Below, in pieces: positions 1 to 9,379 of a stretch of 62,288 nucleotides of DNA (position 1 is the first letter of the stretch; each line of letters opens with the position of its first letter). The translations under genes were made by a program, and so were the position numbers. The notes below the pieces were generated by a model that searched no databases, was not told where the DNA came from, and saw only the letters and a list, made by a program, of their open reading frames with translations. Origin of the DNA: Oscillospiraceae bacterium (GTDB lineage Bacteria; Bacillota; Clostridia; Oscillospirales; CAG-382); assembly GCA_015064895.1 (NCBI GenBank), contig SVRI01000013.1, forward strand, positions 1 to 62,288. Reading direction: 5' to 3'.

Positions 1-138
1 AAAGCCCCTTAAGGGGCAGCCCGTGACCTAGATGCGGTTGGCGGATCTTCACGTGCCTATAGGCACAGCCGACCTAATGCGCCACGGGCGCTTGTGCATA
101 CCACCGGCACGGCCGGTGGTTATGATTCTTTAATAAAT
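1..138 (+). other. Structured repeat or ncRNA-like block at the left edge
   Basis: There is no open frame here. The stretch is packed with nested inverted repeats: GCCCCTTAAGGGGC near the edge, an outer CCCGTG/CACGGG stem, an inner GGTTGGC/GCCGACC stem around GTGCCTATAGGCAC, and a CCACCGGCACGGCCGGTGG hairpin. The inner stem has a G-U wobble if the plus strand is transcribed but a C-A mismatch on the minus strand, which favours a plus-strand RNA. A terminator follows at 144-178. The 5' part is cut by the window edge. I do not recognise the family. Confidence 0.45.
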
Positions 139-143
139 GCAAA

Positions 144-178
144 AAAAGATAATTTCTCTGTGAAATTATCTTTTAAAT
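144..178. terminator. Bidirectional intrinsic terminator
   Basis: AAAAGATAATTTC and GAAATTATCTTTT form a hairpin with A-rich and T-rich flanks on both sides. On the minus strand it can end the AraC gene that stops at 299. On the plus strand it can end the structured block at 1-138. Confidence 0.6.
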
Positions 179-227
179 TTTGCACCGCTTGTTTATTTGT
201 ATCAAAATTAACCGTCTTTGCCAAATA

Positions 228-270
228 AGAACGGAGATGTCGATACAATCTCCGTTCTTTTCTTTTTTTC
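228..270 (+). terminator. Intrinsic terminator
   Basis: AGAACGGAGAT pairs with ATCTCCGTTCT around a short loop, followed by a T-rich run. The tail lies on the plus strand, so it acts on rightward transcription arriving at the 3' end of the leftward AraC gene. Confidence 0.6.
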
Positions 271-298
271 TCGAAAACGGCTTAAAATAAGGTGGCAT

Positions 299-1273
299 TT
301 ACCTGTGTTCTTTCCTGTACTGCATTGGAGAAACATCGTTATATTTTTTGAAAATCCTTGAAAAGTATTCGGGGCTTTCAAGACCTGTAGAGGCGGCTAT
401 TTCACGGATGGGCATATCTGTTTTTGAAAGTAAATGTTCAGCCGCAACCATTCTCTGAAGCAGAATGAATTTTGCGAAACTGCTTCCCGTGTGCTTTTTT
501 ATAATCCTTGATAAATGAACGGGGGAGTAGCCGAAATGTCTTGCCGTGTTTTCGAGATTTGCAATGCCTATGTTGTCGCGTATATATCCGAGAATTGCAT
601 CTGCCGTGTCGACTGAATGGGTAGCTTTGGGAAGCTCTAACAAATAATCTTCTCTTTCAACATGGCACAGCTCTATAAGGATGAGTAAAGCTATGGCTTC
701 TGCATATATTTCGTAATGAGTTGGGAAAACATCTTTATTAAAGAAAAGATCGGCAAGTTTTTTTGCATTTTCTGAACAGGATGAATTCTTTGTTCTGAAA
801 ACCATATAGGACTTTTGTCCCAGAATTGTCGAAAGATAATTTTCCTTGTCGGAAAGAGCAAGCTTTTTTTCGGCACCTGTTACAAAATTCGGCTTGAAAA
901 GCAGGTTTATGCCGATACTGTCACCGACAATTCCCGTTGCATGTACCGCAGACGGCGGCATAAACAGAATATCTCCTTCCTCAAGTACCATAATGTTGTC
1001 ACCGATGATTTCAACGCACTTTCCCGAAAGAACAAGGTTGAGTTCATAATAATCGTGATTGTGCGGAGGAATTATCAGACGTTCCGACATGTAACTTGCA
1101 TATATATCTCCGCGTTCATTTTTGAAAAATACGTCTGAAAGCAGGGTAAGGGATAATTTTTTGTCCTTTATGTTATCGGCATTCTTTATGATTTCCGAAA
1201 TGACAGTTTCAATTTCACCTGTTGTTTTGATATGGGCGTATTTTACTGATGTTAATGGATCATGGATTGGCAT
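299..1273 (-). CDS. AraC family transcriptional regulator with N-terminal cupin domain
   Basis: The protein has 324 residues. An N-terminal cupin-like sensor carries a PPHNHDYYELNLVLSG stretch, and a C-terminal double helix-turn-helix carries the AraC signature (HFGYSPVHLSRIIKKHTG, then EIAASTGLESPEYFSRIFKK). Such proteins sense small ligands, usually sugars, and act at nearby promoters. I chose the ATG at 1273 because AAGGCGGTG sits just upstream; a longer in-frame start at 1345 has no ribosome binding site. It is divergent from the secreted esterase at 1423 and shares with it a spacer holding two direct repeats (1309-1352), so it probably controls that gene. The ligand is unknown. Confidence 0.9.
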   Translation of the reverse strand: MPIHDPLTSVKYAHIKTTGEIETVISEIIKNADNIKDKKLSLTLLSDVFFKNERGDIYASYMSERLIIPPHNHDYYELNLVLSGKCVEIIGDNIMVLEEGDILFMPPSAVHATGIVGDSIGINLLFKPNFVTGAEKKLALSDKENYLSTILGQKSYMVFRTKNSSCSENAKKLADLFFNKDVFPTHYEIYAEAIALLILIELCHVEREDYLLELPKATHSVDTADAILGYIRDNIGIANLENTARHFGYSPVHLSRIIKKHTGSSFAKFILLQRMVAAEHLLSKTDMPIREIAASTGLESPEYFSRIFKKYNDVSPMQYRKEHR

Positions 1274-1308
1274 TTTTTCACCGCCTTTTAACAAATAATA
1301 ACACAAAT

Positions 1309-1352
1309 GTTGTGAAAAGTCAATGTAATTAATCAAAAGTTGCAAAAAGTCA
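1309..1352. promoter_or_regulatory. Candidate AraC operator: two direct repeats
   Basis: GTTGTGAAAAGTCA (1309-1322) and GTTGCAAAAAGTCA (1339-1352) agree at 12 of 14 positions and start 30 bp apart, about three helical turns. They lie between the divergent AraC gene and the esterase. A TATAAT at 1379-1384 lacks a good -35 (the best is TTGATT with a 19-bp spacer), as expected of an activator-dependent promoter. The binding role is inferred. Confidence 0.5.
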
Positions 1353-1422
1353 TTTGATTTGCGGCTGATTCGTGATAATATAATTATGTAAAATTATATT
1401 AATATGGAAAAGGGGCTGTTTT

Positions 1423-4400
1423 ATGAAAAAATTGCTTATAGGTCTTATCCTTGCATCGGTTTTGTCTGTATGTGCTTTTGCGGTAAGTCCCGCAGTGAAT
1501 GTCCTTACAGGCACAAAGGATGCTTTGAATTTTGAAAATGCCGCAAACGACTATTTCTATAATTCAAACACCTCCACCGCTTCATATTTTACCTTCGGCG
1601 TGCAGAATGATGCAACAGGCGGCGGCAGAGGAAAGGTTTACTCTGTTGTATCCGATATGGATAAAATTGCTGCTGAAAAGGGTGATGATACATATCTTTA
1701 CTACACTCTTGCAAAAGATTTGACAGATGTACCCGACCGACCTGTTTATCTTGTGTTTGAAACCTACGGCAAAAAGAATATAGGTTTCTGGCTCGGAAAC
1801 TCCGCGCCTATAACAATCGGTGCGCTTAGTGCAGACAATACATGGATTAAGAATGTATATAACAATGTTTCCGTTTTCGGCGGAGGTCCTAATGTACTTA
1901 AAATCCAGTATGCCACAAGAAGTCTTGACTGTAACGATGTGCAGTATTTTGATAACATTGCACTCTATCCCTACTATAAGATAGACTATGTTCTCGAATA
2001 TCCCGACGGAACAAACGGTGCGACAACCACAAAGTATTTCTTTGATGCTTCAAATCTTACCGTTGCAAAGGACGGTACTGTTTCAGGATTCCCTACAAGC
2101 TATACACTTGAAAGTGTAATTGCTTCCTACCCCGGATATAATTTCCTCGGCTGGACAACCCAAAAGGGCACAAGTACGGCAGTAACGAGCGTAAGCCTTT
2201 CAAACAGCGATATTACTCTTTATCCTATTTGGGAAAAGAAGGCTTATGTTTCTCCCGTAAATGTTACAGTATATCTCGATGAAGCAAAGACACAGAAGCT
2301 TAATGATGTATACAGTGCGGGCGATCTTTACAAGCTTCCCACATACGAAGAACTCGTACAGTATACAAAGGATGGCAAGATGCCTTCCGGATTCAGAATG
2401 AACGGCAAACTTTACGCACCCGGTAAGAGTGTTATGCTCCCCGAACAGGACAGCGTTGAGTTCGTAGCCGTATACGCAAGTACACTTCACGAAGAATACG
2501 GCGAACTTATAATGCTCGAAAACTTCGACTTGCTTGAAAACGGTACATATATCTGTGATGCGGAAAAGTCTGAAAGCTATCCCATAAACCCTGCATATAT
2601 CAATCCCGCTTGGTCGACAAATAAGGCACATTTCCAGCTTCGCTACGGCGACAGCATGAACAATCTTCAGGTTATGGACGTCGACGGAAATAATATGCTT
2701 AAGGTTACAAAGGTGAAGGCATCTTCCATGTGGCCTCAGTTTTATATTTTCAATAACGGCGGCACACCCGACGGTCTTTATACAGTTGTTGCAAACTATG
2801 TAATTCCAAAGAGTGAGCTTTCTCACCTTTCAAGTATCAATGTAAGAGTCTATTACTCGGGCAAGGCATCCGGCAATGTGCAGACATCTGTTTCGTCTCT
2901 CGCAGGCAGCGATGCCGGCTTGTCTGTTGCATGTTCCGTTGCGGCAGCAGCAGGAACTGACATTACGGCTATTCCCAAAATCCAGTTCTTTGCATCAGCA
3001 GACTCAACCGATTATAAAACCTCTTACTATGTAGACAGCATCGCCATTTACCGTAAATCGGCAGTTGCTAATTTCAAGCTTTCTGATTCAAAGACACATA
3101 AAATTTTCTTTACTCCCGGCGATGAGATAACACTTCCCAGAAGTTATGAAATCATGGACTCTATTCCCGACGGACACGTGCTTAAAGGATTCAAGCTTGG
3201 CGGCACTATGTACTCTGAAGGACAGAAGTATACCACAAAGTCCACAGATTCCGTTATCGATTTTGAAGTGTTATACGAAAAGAGAGTATATGCGCTTAAG
3301 TTTGAAACAGGTAAGGCAAACGGAACAATTGGCGAAATCGAAATACTTGACGGAGAAAAGGTAAATCTCCCTAAAGACGGTATTTTCAATCCCTCGCTTT
3401 CACTTACAGGCTGGAAACTCAAGGGAAGCGATAAGGAATTTTCAAAGGGCGAAGAATTTACGCTTGATGTATCTACATATGGAAAATACCTTGACGGCAC
3501 AGACAGACTCGTGTTTGAACCCGTTTTCGCAGGTGCAGACTTTGCAGTATACGGCTTTGAAAAGGATGTAGTTGTTCCCACAGGCACACCTACTCTTGCA
3601 ACACTTGTAAATGTTGCCGACAGCCTTTACTACGGCGTAAGAAACAGTGTTTCTCCCAATAAGACCGATGCAGAACGCCTTTTGGATATGGTTTCAAAGG
3701 GAATCTGCCCCGAATATGAAAGCCTTTCAAAGAAGGCAACCTTCGGCGATGCGGCAGTTGTTCTTGCAAATACCCTTCCTGAATGTTATTATAATGAACT
3801 CTGCTTCAATGTTGACATTAACGGTGGTGACGAAGCCTTAAAGCTTGTAAGAGCAGGTATCTTTGACGAAAGCACAGACTTTACAGATGAAATTTCCTAC
3901 GCAGAACTCAGCGAAGCGGTAGAAAAGCTTACCGACAGCACAAATAGAAGCGTTGAAAACAAGAGAACCTTCTTTGTTCTCGGCGACTCGCTTACCGAAG
4001 CCTACGGTCCTTCCAGTTCCACAAGGGGCTGGCCCGAATTTATAGAGAATTACTTTACAGGCAATATGGCCCTCACAAATTACGGCATTGCAGGTATCAA
4101 CACAGGCACATACTTCAATTCTGCCCATGTAAGAGCCCCCGGATATTACAACAAGATGATTACATCCGTCAGAAAAGGCGACTATGTTGTAATCGCACTC
4201 GGCACAAACGACTCAACCCTCTGGGGATGGGGAGACATGACAAAGGATCAGAGCCGTGCAAACTATTACAGACTTATTTCTGAAATCAGAGCACAGGGCG
4301 GTATTCCCGTACTTGTTGGTCCTGTTGGCAGAAACGAAACGGATGAAGACGGAAACTATAAGGAATCTGACCCCGATATCATCCCCGTTATGCAGTCTGT

Positions 4401-5394
4401 AAACGAAACCTATGGCGTGAATGTTCCCATAATCAATTTCAAGGACGTAAGCTTTGACAGACTCTCTGCAATGACAGCTGCTGAGAGGTCAGAGTTCTAT
4501 ATTGACTCGGTTCATTACAGAGCAAAGGGTGCAAATATGGTTGCAAGCTGGTTTGAAGAGCTTGTACTGTGTTCGGATGAAGCTCAGCTTTACGGCTTGA
4601 AGAATCACTGTGTTAATTTCAAGGAAGAAATACCTGGCGAATACTTTACAATCAATATTGGAGAAAGACAGTCAGAGACCAATATAAGATATGCGGAAAT
4701 TAACGGTAAACGCACTGAAATTACAGAAAATGCTGAAAACGTTTATACAGTAATGGTTTCTGATAATACTTTGATTGGAATTATAGAAAAAACAGCAGAG
4801 AATACAGCAGATGCTGTAAAGACACAGTATTTCTATATCGGCGAAAACAATGCTTCTGTTACAAAGCTCGACATGGATTCCTATATGACTTCAGACAATG
4901 AAAAGTCATTAAGAACAAAGGGAGAAATGGGTATCCGCTTCAAGTCGAATATCCTGACAGCACCAAAAAACGAAGAAACAGACTTTGTTATTGACGAATA
5001 CGGCTTTGTTGTAGCGGCTTCCGATGTCCTTGGCGACACTGAACTCACACTCGACTTCTCCAAGATTGCAACGGGTGTTGCGTATAACAAAGAAATGGGA
5101 ATCGATCATATTTACGACTCCACATCTGACTCACAGCACGTATTTGCAGGTGTAGTTAAGAACCTTCCTGTAGCAAAGTATAAGACAGACCTTGTATGTA
5201 AGACATATACAAAGATTACTGTTGACGGCGAACAGTTCATCCTTTACGGCGAAGCTGTTACGGGCAATGTTTATGACACGGCAAAAGCACTTCTTGAAAC
5301 TGAAACAGACACCGAGGCAAAGGAAGCACTTTACAGTATTATTCTTGATTATGAAAATACAATTGGTCTTCCCGGCGACGACTTGTTTGAATAA
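1423..5394 (+). CDS. Large secreted SGNH/GDSL hydrolase with shared C-terminal module
   Basis: This is a 1323-residue exported protein with an N-terminal signal peptide (MKKLLIGLILASVLSVCAFA). The middle holds Listeria-Bacteroides-type repeats (a GYNFLGWTTQKG stretch) and a stretch resembling degenerate SLH domains near residues 740-830. An SGNH hydrolase domain follows: GDSL at about 854-857, GTND at about 927-930 and DSVH at about 1028-1031 supply the nucleophile, oxyanion and Asp-His residues. It is therefore probably an acetylesterase acting on a surface or dietary glycan. Residues from about 1079 to the end match the C-termini of the proteins at 11433 and 14829, almost identically to the former at the DNA level. 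There is no LPXTG signal or dockerin. It is probably controlled by the divergent AraC gene. The substrate is unknown. Confidence 0.85.
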   Translation: MKKLLIGLILASVLSVCAFAVSPAVNVLTGTKDALNFENAANDYFYNSNTSTASYFTFGVQNDATGGGRGKVYSVVSDMDKIAAEKGDDTYLYYTLAKDLTDVPDRPVYLVFETYGKKNIGFWLGNSAPITIGALSADNTWIKNVYNNVSVFGGGPNVLKIQYATRSLDCNDVQYFDNIALYPYYKIDYVLEYPDGTNGATTTKYFFDASNLTVAKDGTVSGFPTSYTLESVIASYPGYNFLGWTTQKGTSTAVTSVSLSNSDITLYPIWEKKAYVSPVNVTVYLDEAKTQKLNDVYSAGDLYKLPTYEELVQYTKDGKMPSGFRMNGKLYAPGKSVMLPEQDSVEFVAVYASTLHEEYGELIMLENFDLLENGTYICDAEKSESYPINPAYINPAWSTNKAHFQLRYGDSMNNLQVMDVDGNNMLKVTKVKASSMWPQFYIFNNGGTPDGLYTVVANYVIPKSELSHLSSINVRVYYSGKASGNVQTSVSSLAGSDAGLSVACSVAAAAGTDITAIPKIQFFASADSTDYKTSYYVDSIAIYRKSAVANFKLSDSKTHKIFFTPGDEITLPRSYEIMDSIPDGHVLKGFKLGGTMYSEGQKYTTKSTDSVIDFEVLYEKRVYALKFETGKANGTIGEIEILDGEKVNLPKDGIFNPSLSLTGWKLKGSDKEFSKGEEFTLDVSTYGKYLDGTDRLVFEPVFAGADFAVYGFEKDVVVPTGTPTLATLVNVADSLYYGVRNSVSPNKTDAERLLDMVSKGICPEYESLSKKATFGDAAVVLANTLPECYYNELCFNVDINGGDEALKLVRAGIFDESTDFTDEISYAELSEAVEKLTDSTNRSVENKRTFFVLGDSLTEAYGPSSSTRGWPEFIENYFTGNMALTNYGIAGINTGTYFNSAHVRAPGYYNKMITSVRKGDYVVIALGTNDSTLWGWGDMTKDQSRANYYRLISEIRAQGGIPVLVGPVGRNETDEDGNYKESDPDIIPVMQSVNETYGVNVPIINFKDVSFDRLSAMTAAERSEFYIDSVHYRAKGANMVASWFEELVLCSDEAQLYGLKNHCVNFKEEIPGEYFTINIGERQSETNIRYAEINGKRTEITENAENVYTVMVSDNTLIGIIEKTAENTADAVKTQYFYIGENNASVTKLDMDSYMTSDNEKSLRTKGEMGIRFKSNILTAPKNEETDFVIDEYGFVVAASDVLGDTELTLDFSKIATGVAYNKEMGIDHIYDSTSDSQHVFAGVVKNLPVAKYKTDLVCKTYTKITVDGEQFILYGEAVTGNVYDTAKALLETETDTEAKEALYSIILDYENTIGLPGDDLFE

Positions 5395-5395
5395 C

Positions 5396-5440
5396 AAAAA
5401 AGCCTCCCTTGCGTAATAAACAGGGGAGGCTGCCTTATTT
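5396..5440. terminator. Bidirectional terminator of the CCTCCC...GGGAGG type
   Basis: AGCCTCCCTTG and CAGGGGAGGCT form the stem between the convergent esterase and GH2 genes. The T-run is stronger on the minus strand. The same stem recurs after the relic at 10398 and after the giant gene ending at 18560. Confidence 0.7.
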
Positions 5441-7757
5441 ATTCGGCGAGAATATTCTTAATTTTCGGCACCCAGACATTTTTAATCTTTTCAAAATCAA
5501 ATTTTGGATAACCTGCAACATAATGATTTGTTCCGGATGTTCCGTCGTCAAGTGTCCACTCGATGATGAACAGCTTTTGCTCCGAGTAGAACACGGGTAC
5601 TTTTCCTATTTCGGCATTTTTGTTTGCATCAACACCGAATTTGCCGCCTGCAACCGTTTCATTTGTTTCGGCATCATATATTCTGAAAGTACCTGACTTA
5701 TTTTTGAGCGTGCAGTTTGATGCGTAAACAGAGCTTCCCCAGTTGTTGATTTCATCCATCATAATACAGAAGGGCTGCTGGGACTGTTTGAGCCAGTAGT
5801 ACGCAAGCTTTTTGTCAAAGTAGAAATCCACAACAGCATCCGAAACATAGGGCCAGCCGTCTATCATATTCCACCAGATTATGCCCGATGAATGAGGTCG
5901 TCTCAGCCTCATTCTTTCGACAAAATACTTCTTTGCCTCGGCTTGTGAGAACTGGGAAATTACAACAAAATCATCTAAGTTGTCGGGCAAGAAGCCGATA
6001 AGCTGAACCACTTGCTTATTCATCATATCAATTCTGTGTGACCCAAGCATATTCTGTGTGGAATGGAAGTACCACTCGTCGTTTGTATTTGGATAGAGCT
6101 TATCGGGGTTTATGAATTTCTTTATAGATTCAGCCGAAGCTGAGCCGTGGTATCCGCTTTCGCTGATAAATGAAGCCGTCTGCTTTGTATAGAAGGGTGC
6201 TTTATAGTAGTCTCGCGAGCCCCAGACGTGAACCTCGGGCAAAACATTATATGCCTTTGTATAATCACGTCCGATTTTCTCAAATGCCTTTTCGGAATAG
6301 AAGGGACTTGAGGCAAGATAGGGTGTTGTCGGGTCGTTGACCTCAACCACTTCACGAAGAACATCTCTTGTAATCTTATTGAAGTTAGGGTTAATACCTG
6401 TCGCATCAAGACCGGAGTCGCACTCATTATCCCCTGACCAAAGTACAATACACGGGTGGTTTCTGTGCTTTCTGACAATATACGCCGCTTCTTTTCGCAT
6501 CTTGTCATAGAACCATTCTTCCTGAGGATAGAAGTTACAAGCCATTGTAAAGTCCTGCCACACGAGTATACCGTGTTCGTCGCAGTAATCGTAGAAGTAT
6601 GTGTCCTCATACACATTACCGCCCCAGCATCTTATGATGTTACATCCGCAGTCGTCAACAAGACTGAGTGCTCTTTCGTATCTTTCTGCATCCATACTGT
6701 GATATGGAGAAAGCGGTATCCAGTTTGTGCCCTGGCAGTAGATTTCAACATCGTTGATGATAAATGCAAATCTGCCGCCGTCATCCGTAGTGTCTGCCCG
6801 CAATAGGTCAAGCTTTCTTATGCCGTACTTTACGGTCTTTTCACAAAGGATATGTCCGTCATCGCCGTCGGTGATTGTAATTGTAACATCATACATATCC
6901 TGCTCACCGTAGTTTTTCGGCCACCAACGGTAGGGGTTCATAAATCCAAAAGTCGCACCGACACTGCGGAACATCATATTGTGCTTTGCTTGTGTTTTTG
7001 AGTCTTTGCACTGTGCAGTAACCGTCAGAACGGGCAGTGTTTTGGGGTATGCAAACTCACACGGCGGAAGGTTTGTCTGAACATTGGCATAAATATTAAC
7101 ATAGCCGTTGCTGAAAAACTGTTGTACAAAGCTTACATCAACAATTTCATATTCGTCGTGATTTTCCAAGGTTACACCCCGCCATATACCCGCACTGACA
7201 GCTCTCGGCATAATATCCCAACCATAAGAATGCGGAGGTCTTCTTGAAACAATCTGATTTGCAGGATGGTCGGTCGTCGCCTGACGCATAAACACGGCAG
7301 GATCCTCGAATTTATATTCTTCAAGGAAGGTTGAACGGATATGAACGATGAGGGTATTATTCTCCTTCAGCTTTCCGCCGACAGGGAATTTATGCCCGAT
7401 AAGTGCATTATCGCTTTCGCCTATCTTTTCGCCGTTAAGGTAGTATTCGGCATAGCAGTCAACCGCCTCAAAGTTAAGGCAGACATCATTTCCGTCAAGG
7501 TCATCGGCAGTAAACTCTGTCTTATACCACCATTCCCATGTCTCGATTTTTCTCACATCTCCGAGCAGATTCTTGCCCATAAAAAGGTCATCTGTGATAA
7601 GACCGTTCTTTGACAGGTCAAGCTCAACATTACCGGGAACGGCCGCAGGGATATGTGGTATTTCGTATTTGTCGAATTCTGAGTAATTGTCAATTTCGTA
7701 TTTTCCGCTTTCGGCATAGTACAGAGTCCATGTGCCGTTTAAGTTTTTTGATCTCAT
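5439..7757 (-). CDS. Glycoside hydrolase family 2, beta-mannosidase-like
   Basis: This is a 772-residue cytoplasmic-type enzyme with no signal peptide. The order is GH2 sugar-binding jelly roll (LNGTWTLYY, AVPGNVELDL, WEWWYKTEF), Ig-like domain, then TIM barrel. The acid/base glutamate is E445 in WSGDNECD and the nucleophile is probably E533 in FISESGYHG, spaced as in beta-mannosidases. It would remove beta-linked sugars, most likely mannose, from imported oligosaccharides. Its ATG overlaps the stop of the upstream SIS isomerase by one base (TAATG), and the binding site GGAGGC lies inside that gene, so the two are translationally coupled. The exact substrate is not certain; other GH2 activities are possible. 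Confidence 0.88.
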   Translation of the reverse strand: MRSKNLNGTWTLYYAESGKYEIDNYSEFDKYEIPHIPAAVPGNVELDLSKNGLITDDLFMGKNLLGDVRKIETWEWWYKTEFTADDLDGNDVCLNFEAVDCYAEYYLNGEKIGESDNALIGHKFPVGGKLKENNTLIVHIRSTFLEEYKFEDPAVFMRQATTDHPANQIVSRRPPHSYGWDIMPRAVSAGIWRGVTLENHDEYEIVDVSFVQQFFSNGYVNIYANVQTNLPPCEFAYPKTLPVLTVTAQCKDSKTQAKHNMMFRSVGATFGFMNPYRWWPKNYGEQDMYDVTITITDGDDGHILCEKTVKYGIRKLDLLRADTTDDGGRFAFIINDVEIYCQGTNWIPLSPYHSMDAERYERALSLVDDCGCNIIRCWGGNVYEDTYFYDYCDEHGILVWQDFTMACNFYPQEEWFYDKMRKEAAYIVRKHRNHPCIVLWSGDNECDSGLDATGINPNFNKITRDVLREVVEVNDPTTPYLASSPFYSEKAFEKIGRDYTKAYNVLPEVHVWGSRDYYKAPFYTKQTASFISESGYHGSASAESIKKFINPDKLYPNTNDEWYFHSTQNMLGSHRIDMMNKQVVQLIGFLPDNLDDFVVISQFSQAEAKKYFVERMRLRRPHSSGIIWWNMIDGWPYVSDAVVDFYFDKKLAYYWLKQSQQPFCIMMDEINNWGSSVYASNCTLKNKSGTFRIYDAETNETVAGGKFGVDANKNAEIGKVPVFYSEQKLFIIEWTLDDGTSGTNHYVAGYPKFDFEKIKNVWVPKIKNILAE

Positions 7758-8404
7758 TAGACATTGCCTCCGAAAAGTTTTTTTTCAACGCTTGCACAAA
7801 GATGATGATAAACGGGAAGTGTCAGTTCCTGCACCTTGTAGGTTTCGGTTTCGGGTACACGCACGCAGACATCGCAGAGTCTTGAAAGTTCGCTTTCATT
7901 CTGTCCTGTTATAGCACAAGTTTTGATGCCAAGAGCCTTTGCTACCTTTGCGGCATTTACTACGTTCTTTGAGTTGCCGCTTGTGGAAAGACAAAAGAGC
8001 ATATCATTTTCCTTTGCGTAGCCAAAGACGAGCTGTGCATAGACATATTCCGGTGCAACATCGTTAAGATATGCCGTAAGTACTGAAGACTGAGACGGCA
8101 GAGATATTGCGGGAACACCCGTCTGAAGACACTCTGCAATTTTTTTGGTTTCATCACCGAACTGTGTTTTTAATTTTTCAACTATGTAGGCACAAGGTTT
8201 TCTTTCATACATAAAGCTTTTCATAAGCTCACCTACAATATGGTCGCAGTCGGCACAGCTTCCGCCGTTACCGCAAAGCAGGATTTTTCCACCTGACCTA
8301 TATGTGTCAAGCATCATAGAAACAACCTTTTCTATGTCTTCTCCAGCATCACAAAGATTTGGGAATCTTTCATAGAGTGATTTTTCATTATACTCTGCAA
8401 ACAT
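7757..8404 (-). CDS. SIS-domain sugar-phosphate isomerase, GmhA-like
   Basis: The protein has 215 residues. The single SIS domain carries the phosphosugar-binding GNGGSCADCDHIVGELMKSF motif typical of sedoheptulose-7-phosphate isomerase (GmhA), and a later LSTSGNSKNVVNAAK loop. A GmhA role is not required, because related SIS proteins handle other sugar phosphates and no heptose biosynthesis genes are nearby. I chose the ATG at 8404, which follows GGAGGTG; the in-frame ATG at 8434 lacks a site. It is the first gene of a two-gene unit with the GH2 enzyme, so I infer a role in processing the sugar the glycosidase releases. A TTTACA-17-TATAAT promoter precedes it. Confidence 0.82.
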   Translation of the reverse strand: MFAEYNEKSLYERFPNLCDAGEDIEKVVSMMLDTYRSGGKILLCGNGGSCADCDHIVGELMKSFMYERKPCAYIVEKLKTQFGDETKKIAECLQTGVPAISLPSQSSVLTAYLNDVAPEYVYAQLVFGYAKENDMLFCLSTSGNSKNVVNAAKVAKALGIKTCAITGQNESELSRLCDVCVRVPETETYKVQELTLPVYHHLCASVEKKLFGGNV

Positions 8405-8441
8405 TTCTGCACCTCCGAAAGTAATATACTTCACTATTTAC

Positions 8442-8470
8442 ATTATATATACAATATTCTCACTTGTAAA
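8442..8470 (-). promoter_or_regulatory. Sigma-A promoter of the SIS-GH2 operon
   Basis: On the minus strand, TTTACA (8470-8465) and TATAAT (8447-8442) are separated by exactly 17 bp. The -35 lies inside ATTTACAAGT, a 10-mer that also overlaps the -35 of the ROK gene promoter in the other orientation. Confidence 0.65.
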
Positions 8471-8523
8471 TTAAAAAAAGAATGTTATTATTAAGAAAAT
8501 TAATCGTTTACAGGAGAAGCAAA

Positions 8524-9342
8524 ATGTCCAAAAACAACGATAACACAATGTGGATGATTGACAGTCATTTAGAAATTTCATCAAGAAATCATGAAAAAGG
8601 TCCTGTTGTACAAAGCCATTGGCACGACTATTTTGAATTTGAAATGGTAACAGGCGGCACATACCTCAATACGATTTCAGGTCAGACGCATACAGTAAAA
8701 CGCGGCTGTGCCTGGATTATGACATACCTTGACTATCATTCGGTAGACTGCACCGAGGATTCTTCTCTTATAAACATAAGCTTTACAGGCGATGCCGTGT
8801 CAAGTGAAATTTCAGATATTTTATCGGGAACTCCCGGCGGTTTTCTTTGTGAATTTGAAGAGGATGAGGCGGAATACATCATATCATTATGCAAACAAGC
8901 ACAATTCGAGTACGAAACCAAGCCGTCTTTATGGAAAGAAGCACTTTCGGGTCTTATCGAGAACATACTCATAAGAACCATAAGAAAATCGGGGGAAAAG
9001 TCAACATCAAGTCAAGATAAAGCACCCCGTCTTTTACAGTCGGTTATCTCACACATAAATAAAAACTTCAAGAGTGACGTTTCCATATCAGCCACTTCAA
9101 AGAAATTTGCAATATCTCCGGGCAGGCTCGGACTTATTTTCTCCAAAAACTTTGACATGAGCTATAACGAATATGTCAACAGGGTTCGGCTCCGTCATGC
9201 CTGCAATCTATTATCGGGCACAGACCTTACGGCAAAGCAGATTGCCTTTGACTGCGGCTATGGTTCGGTTGAATACTTCTTTTATGTGTTTAAAAAGGAG
9301 CTGAAAACAACACCGGGTGAATACAGAAACGGTATATTATAA
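8524..9342 (+). CDS. AraC family transcriptional regulator
   Basis: The protein has 272 residues: an N-terminal cupin-like half (VVQSHWHDYFEFEMVTGG) and a C-terminal AraC DNA-binding domain (AISPGRLGLIFSKNFDMSYNE, then IAFDCGYGSVEYFFYVFKKE). The ATG at 8524 is preceded by AGGAGA; an upstream in-frame ATG at 8482 has no site. It is divergent from the SIS-GH2 operon and convergent with the ROK kinase, and so is the likely regulator of one or both. The ligand is unknown. Confidence 0.9.
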   Translation: MSKNNDNTMWMIDSHLEISSRNHEKGPVVQSHWHDYFEFEMVTGGTYLNTISGQTHTVKRGCAWIMTYLDYHSVDCTEDSSLINISFTGDAVSSEISDILSGTPGGFLCEFEEDEAEYIISLCKQAQFEYETKPSLWKEALSGLIENILIRTIRKSGEKSTSSQDKAPRLLQSVISHINKNFKSDVSISATSKKFAISPGRLGLIFSKNFDMSYNEYVNRVRLRHACNLLSGTDLTAKQIAFDCGYGSVEYFFYVFKKELKTTPGEYRNGIL

Positions 9343-9350
9343 AACAGCAA

Positions 9351-9370
9351 GGCGGTGCAAAAGCACCGCC
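9351..9370. terminator. Bidirectional hairpin between convergent genes
   Basis: GGCGGTGC AAAA GCACCGCC is a perfect 8-bp stem with a 4-base loop between the convergent AraC and ROK genes. The T-tracts are short on both sides. Confidence 0.6.
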
Positions 9371-9379
9371 TCTGTTATT

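Noticed and set aside
2200..2826. 208-residue antisense frame within the esterase gene
   Set aside because: It is a mirror frame of codon-biased coding sequence with no binding site and unlikely composition (many Cys, Ile and Val).
8436..8471. ATTTACA/TGTAAAT inverted repeat as a dedicated operator
   Set aside because: The arms coincide with the -35 and lie next to the -10 of the SIS-GH2 promoter, so the promoter explains most of the symmetry.
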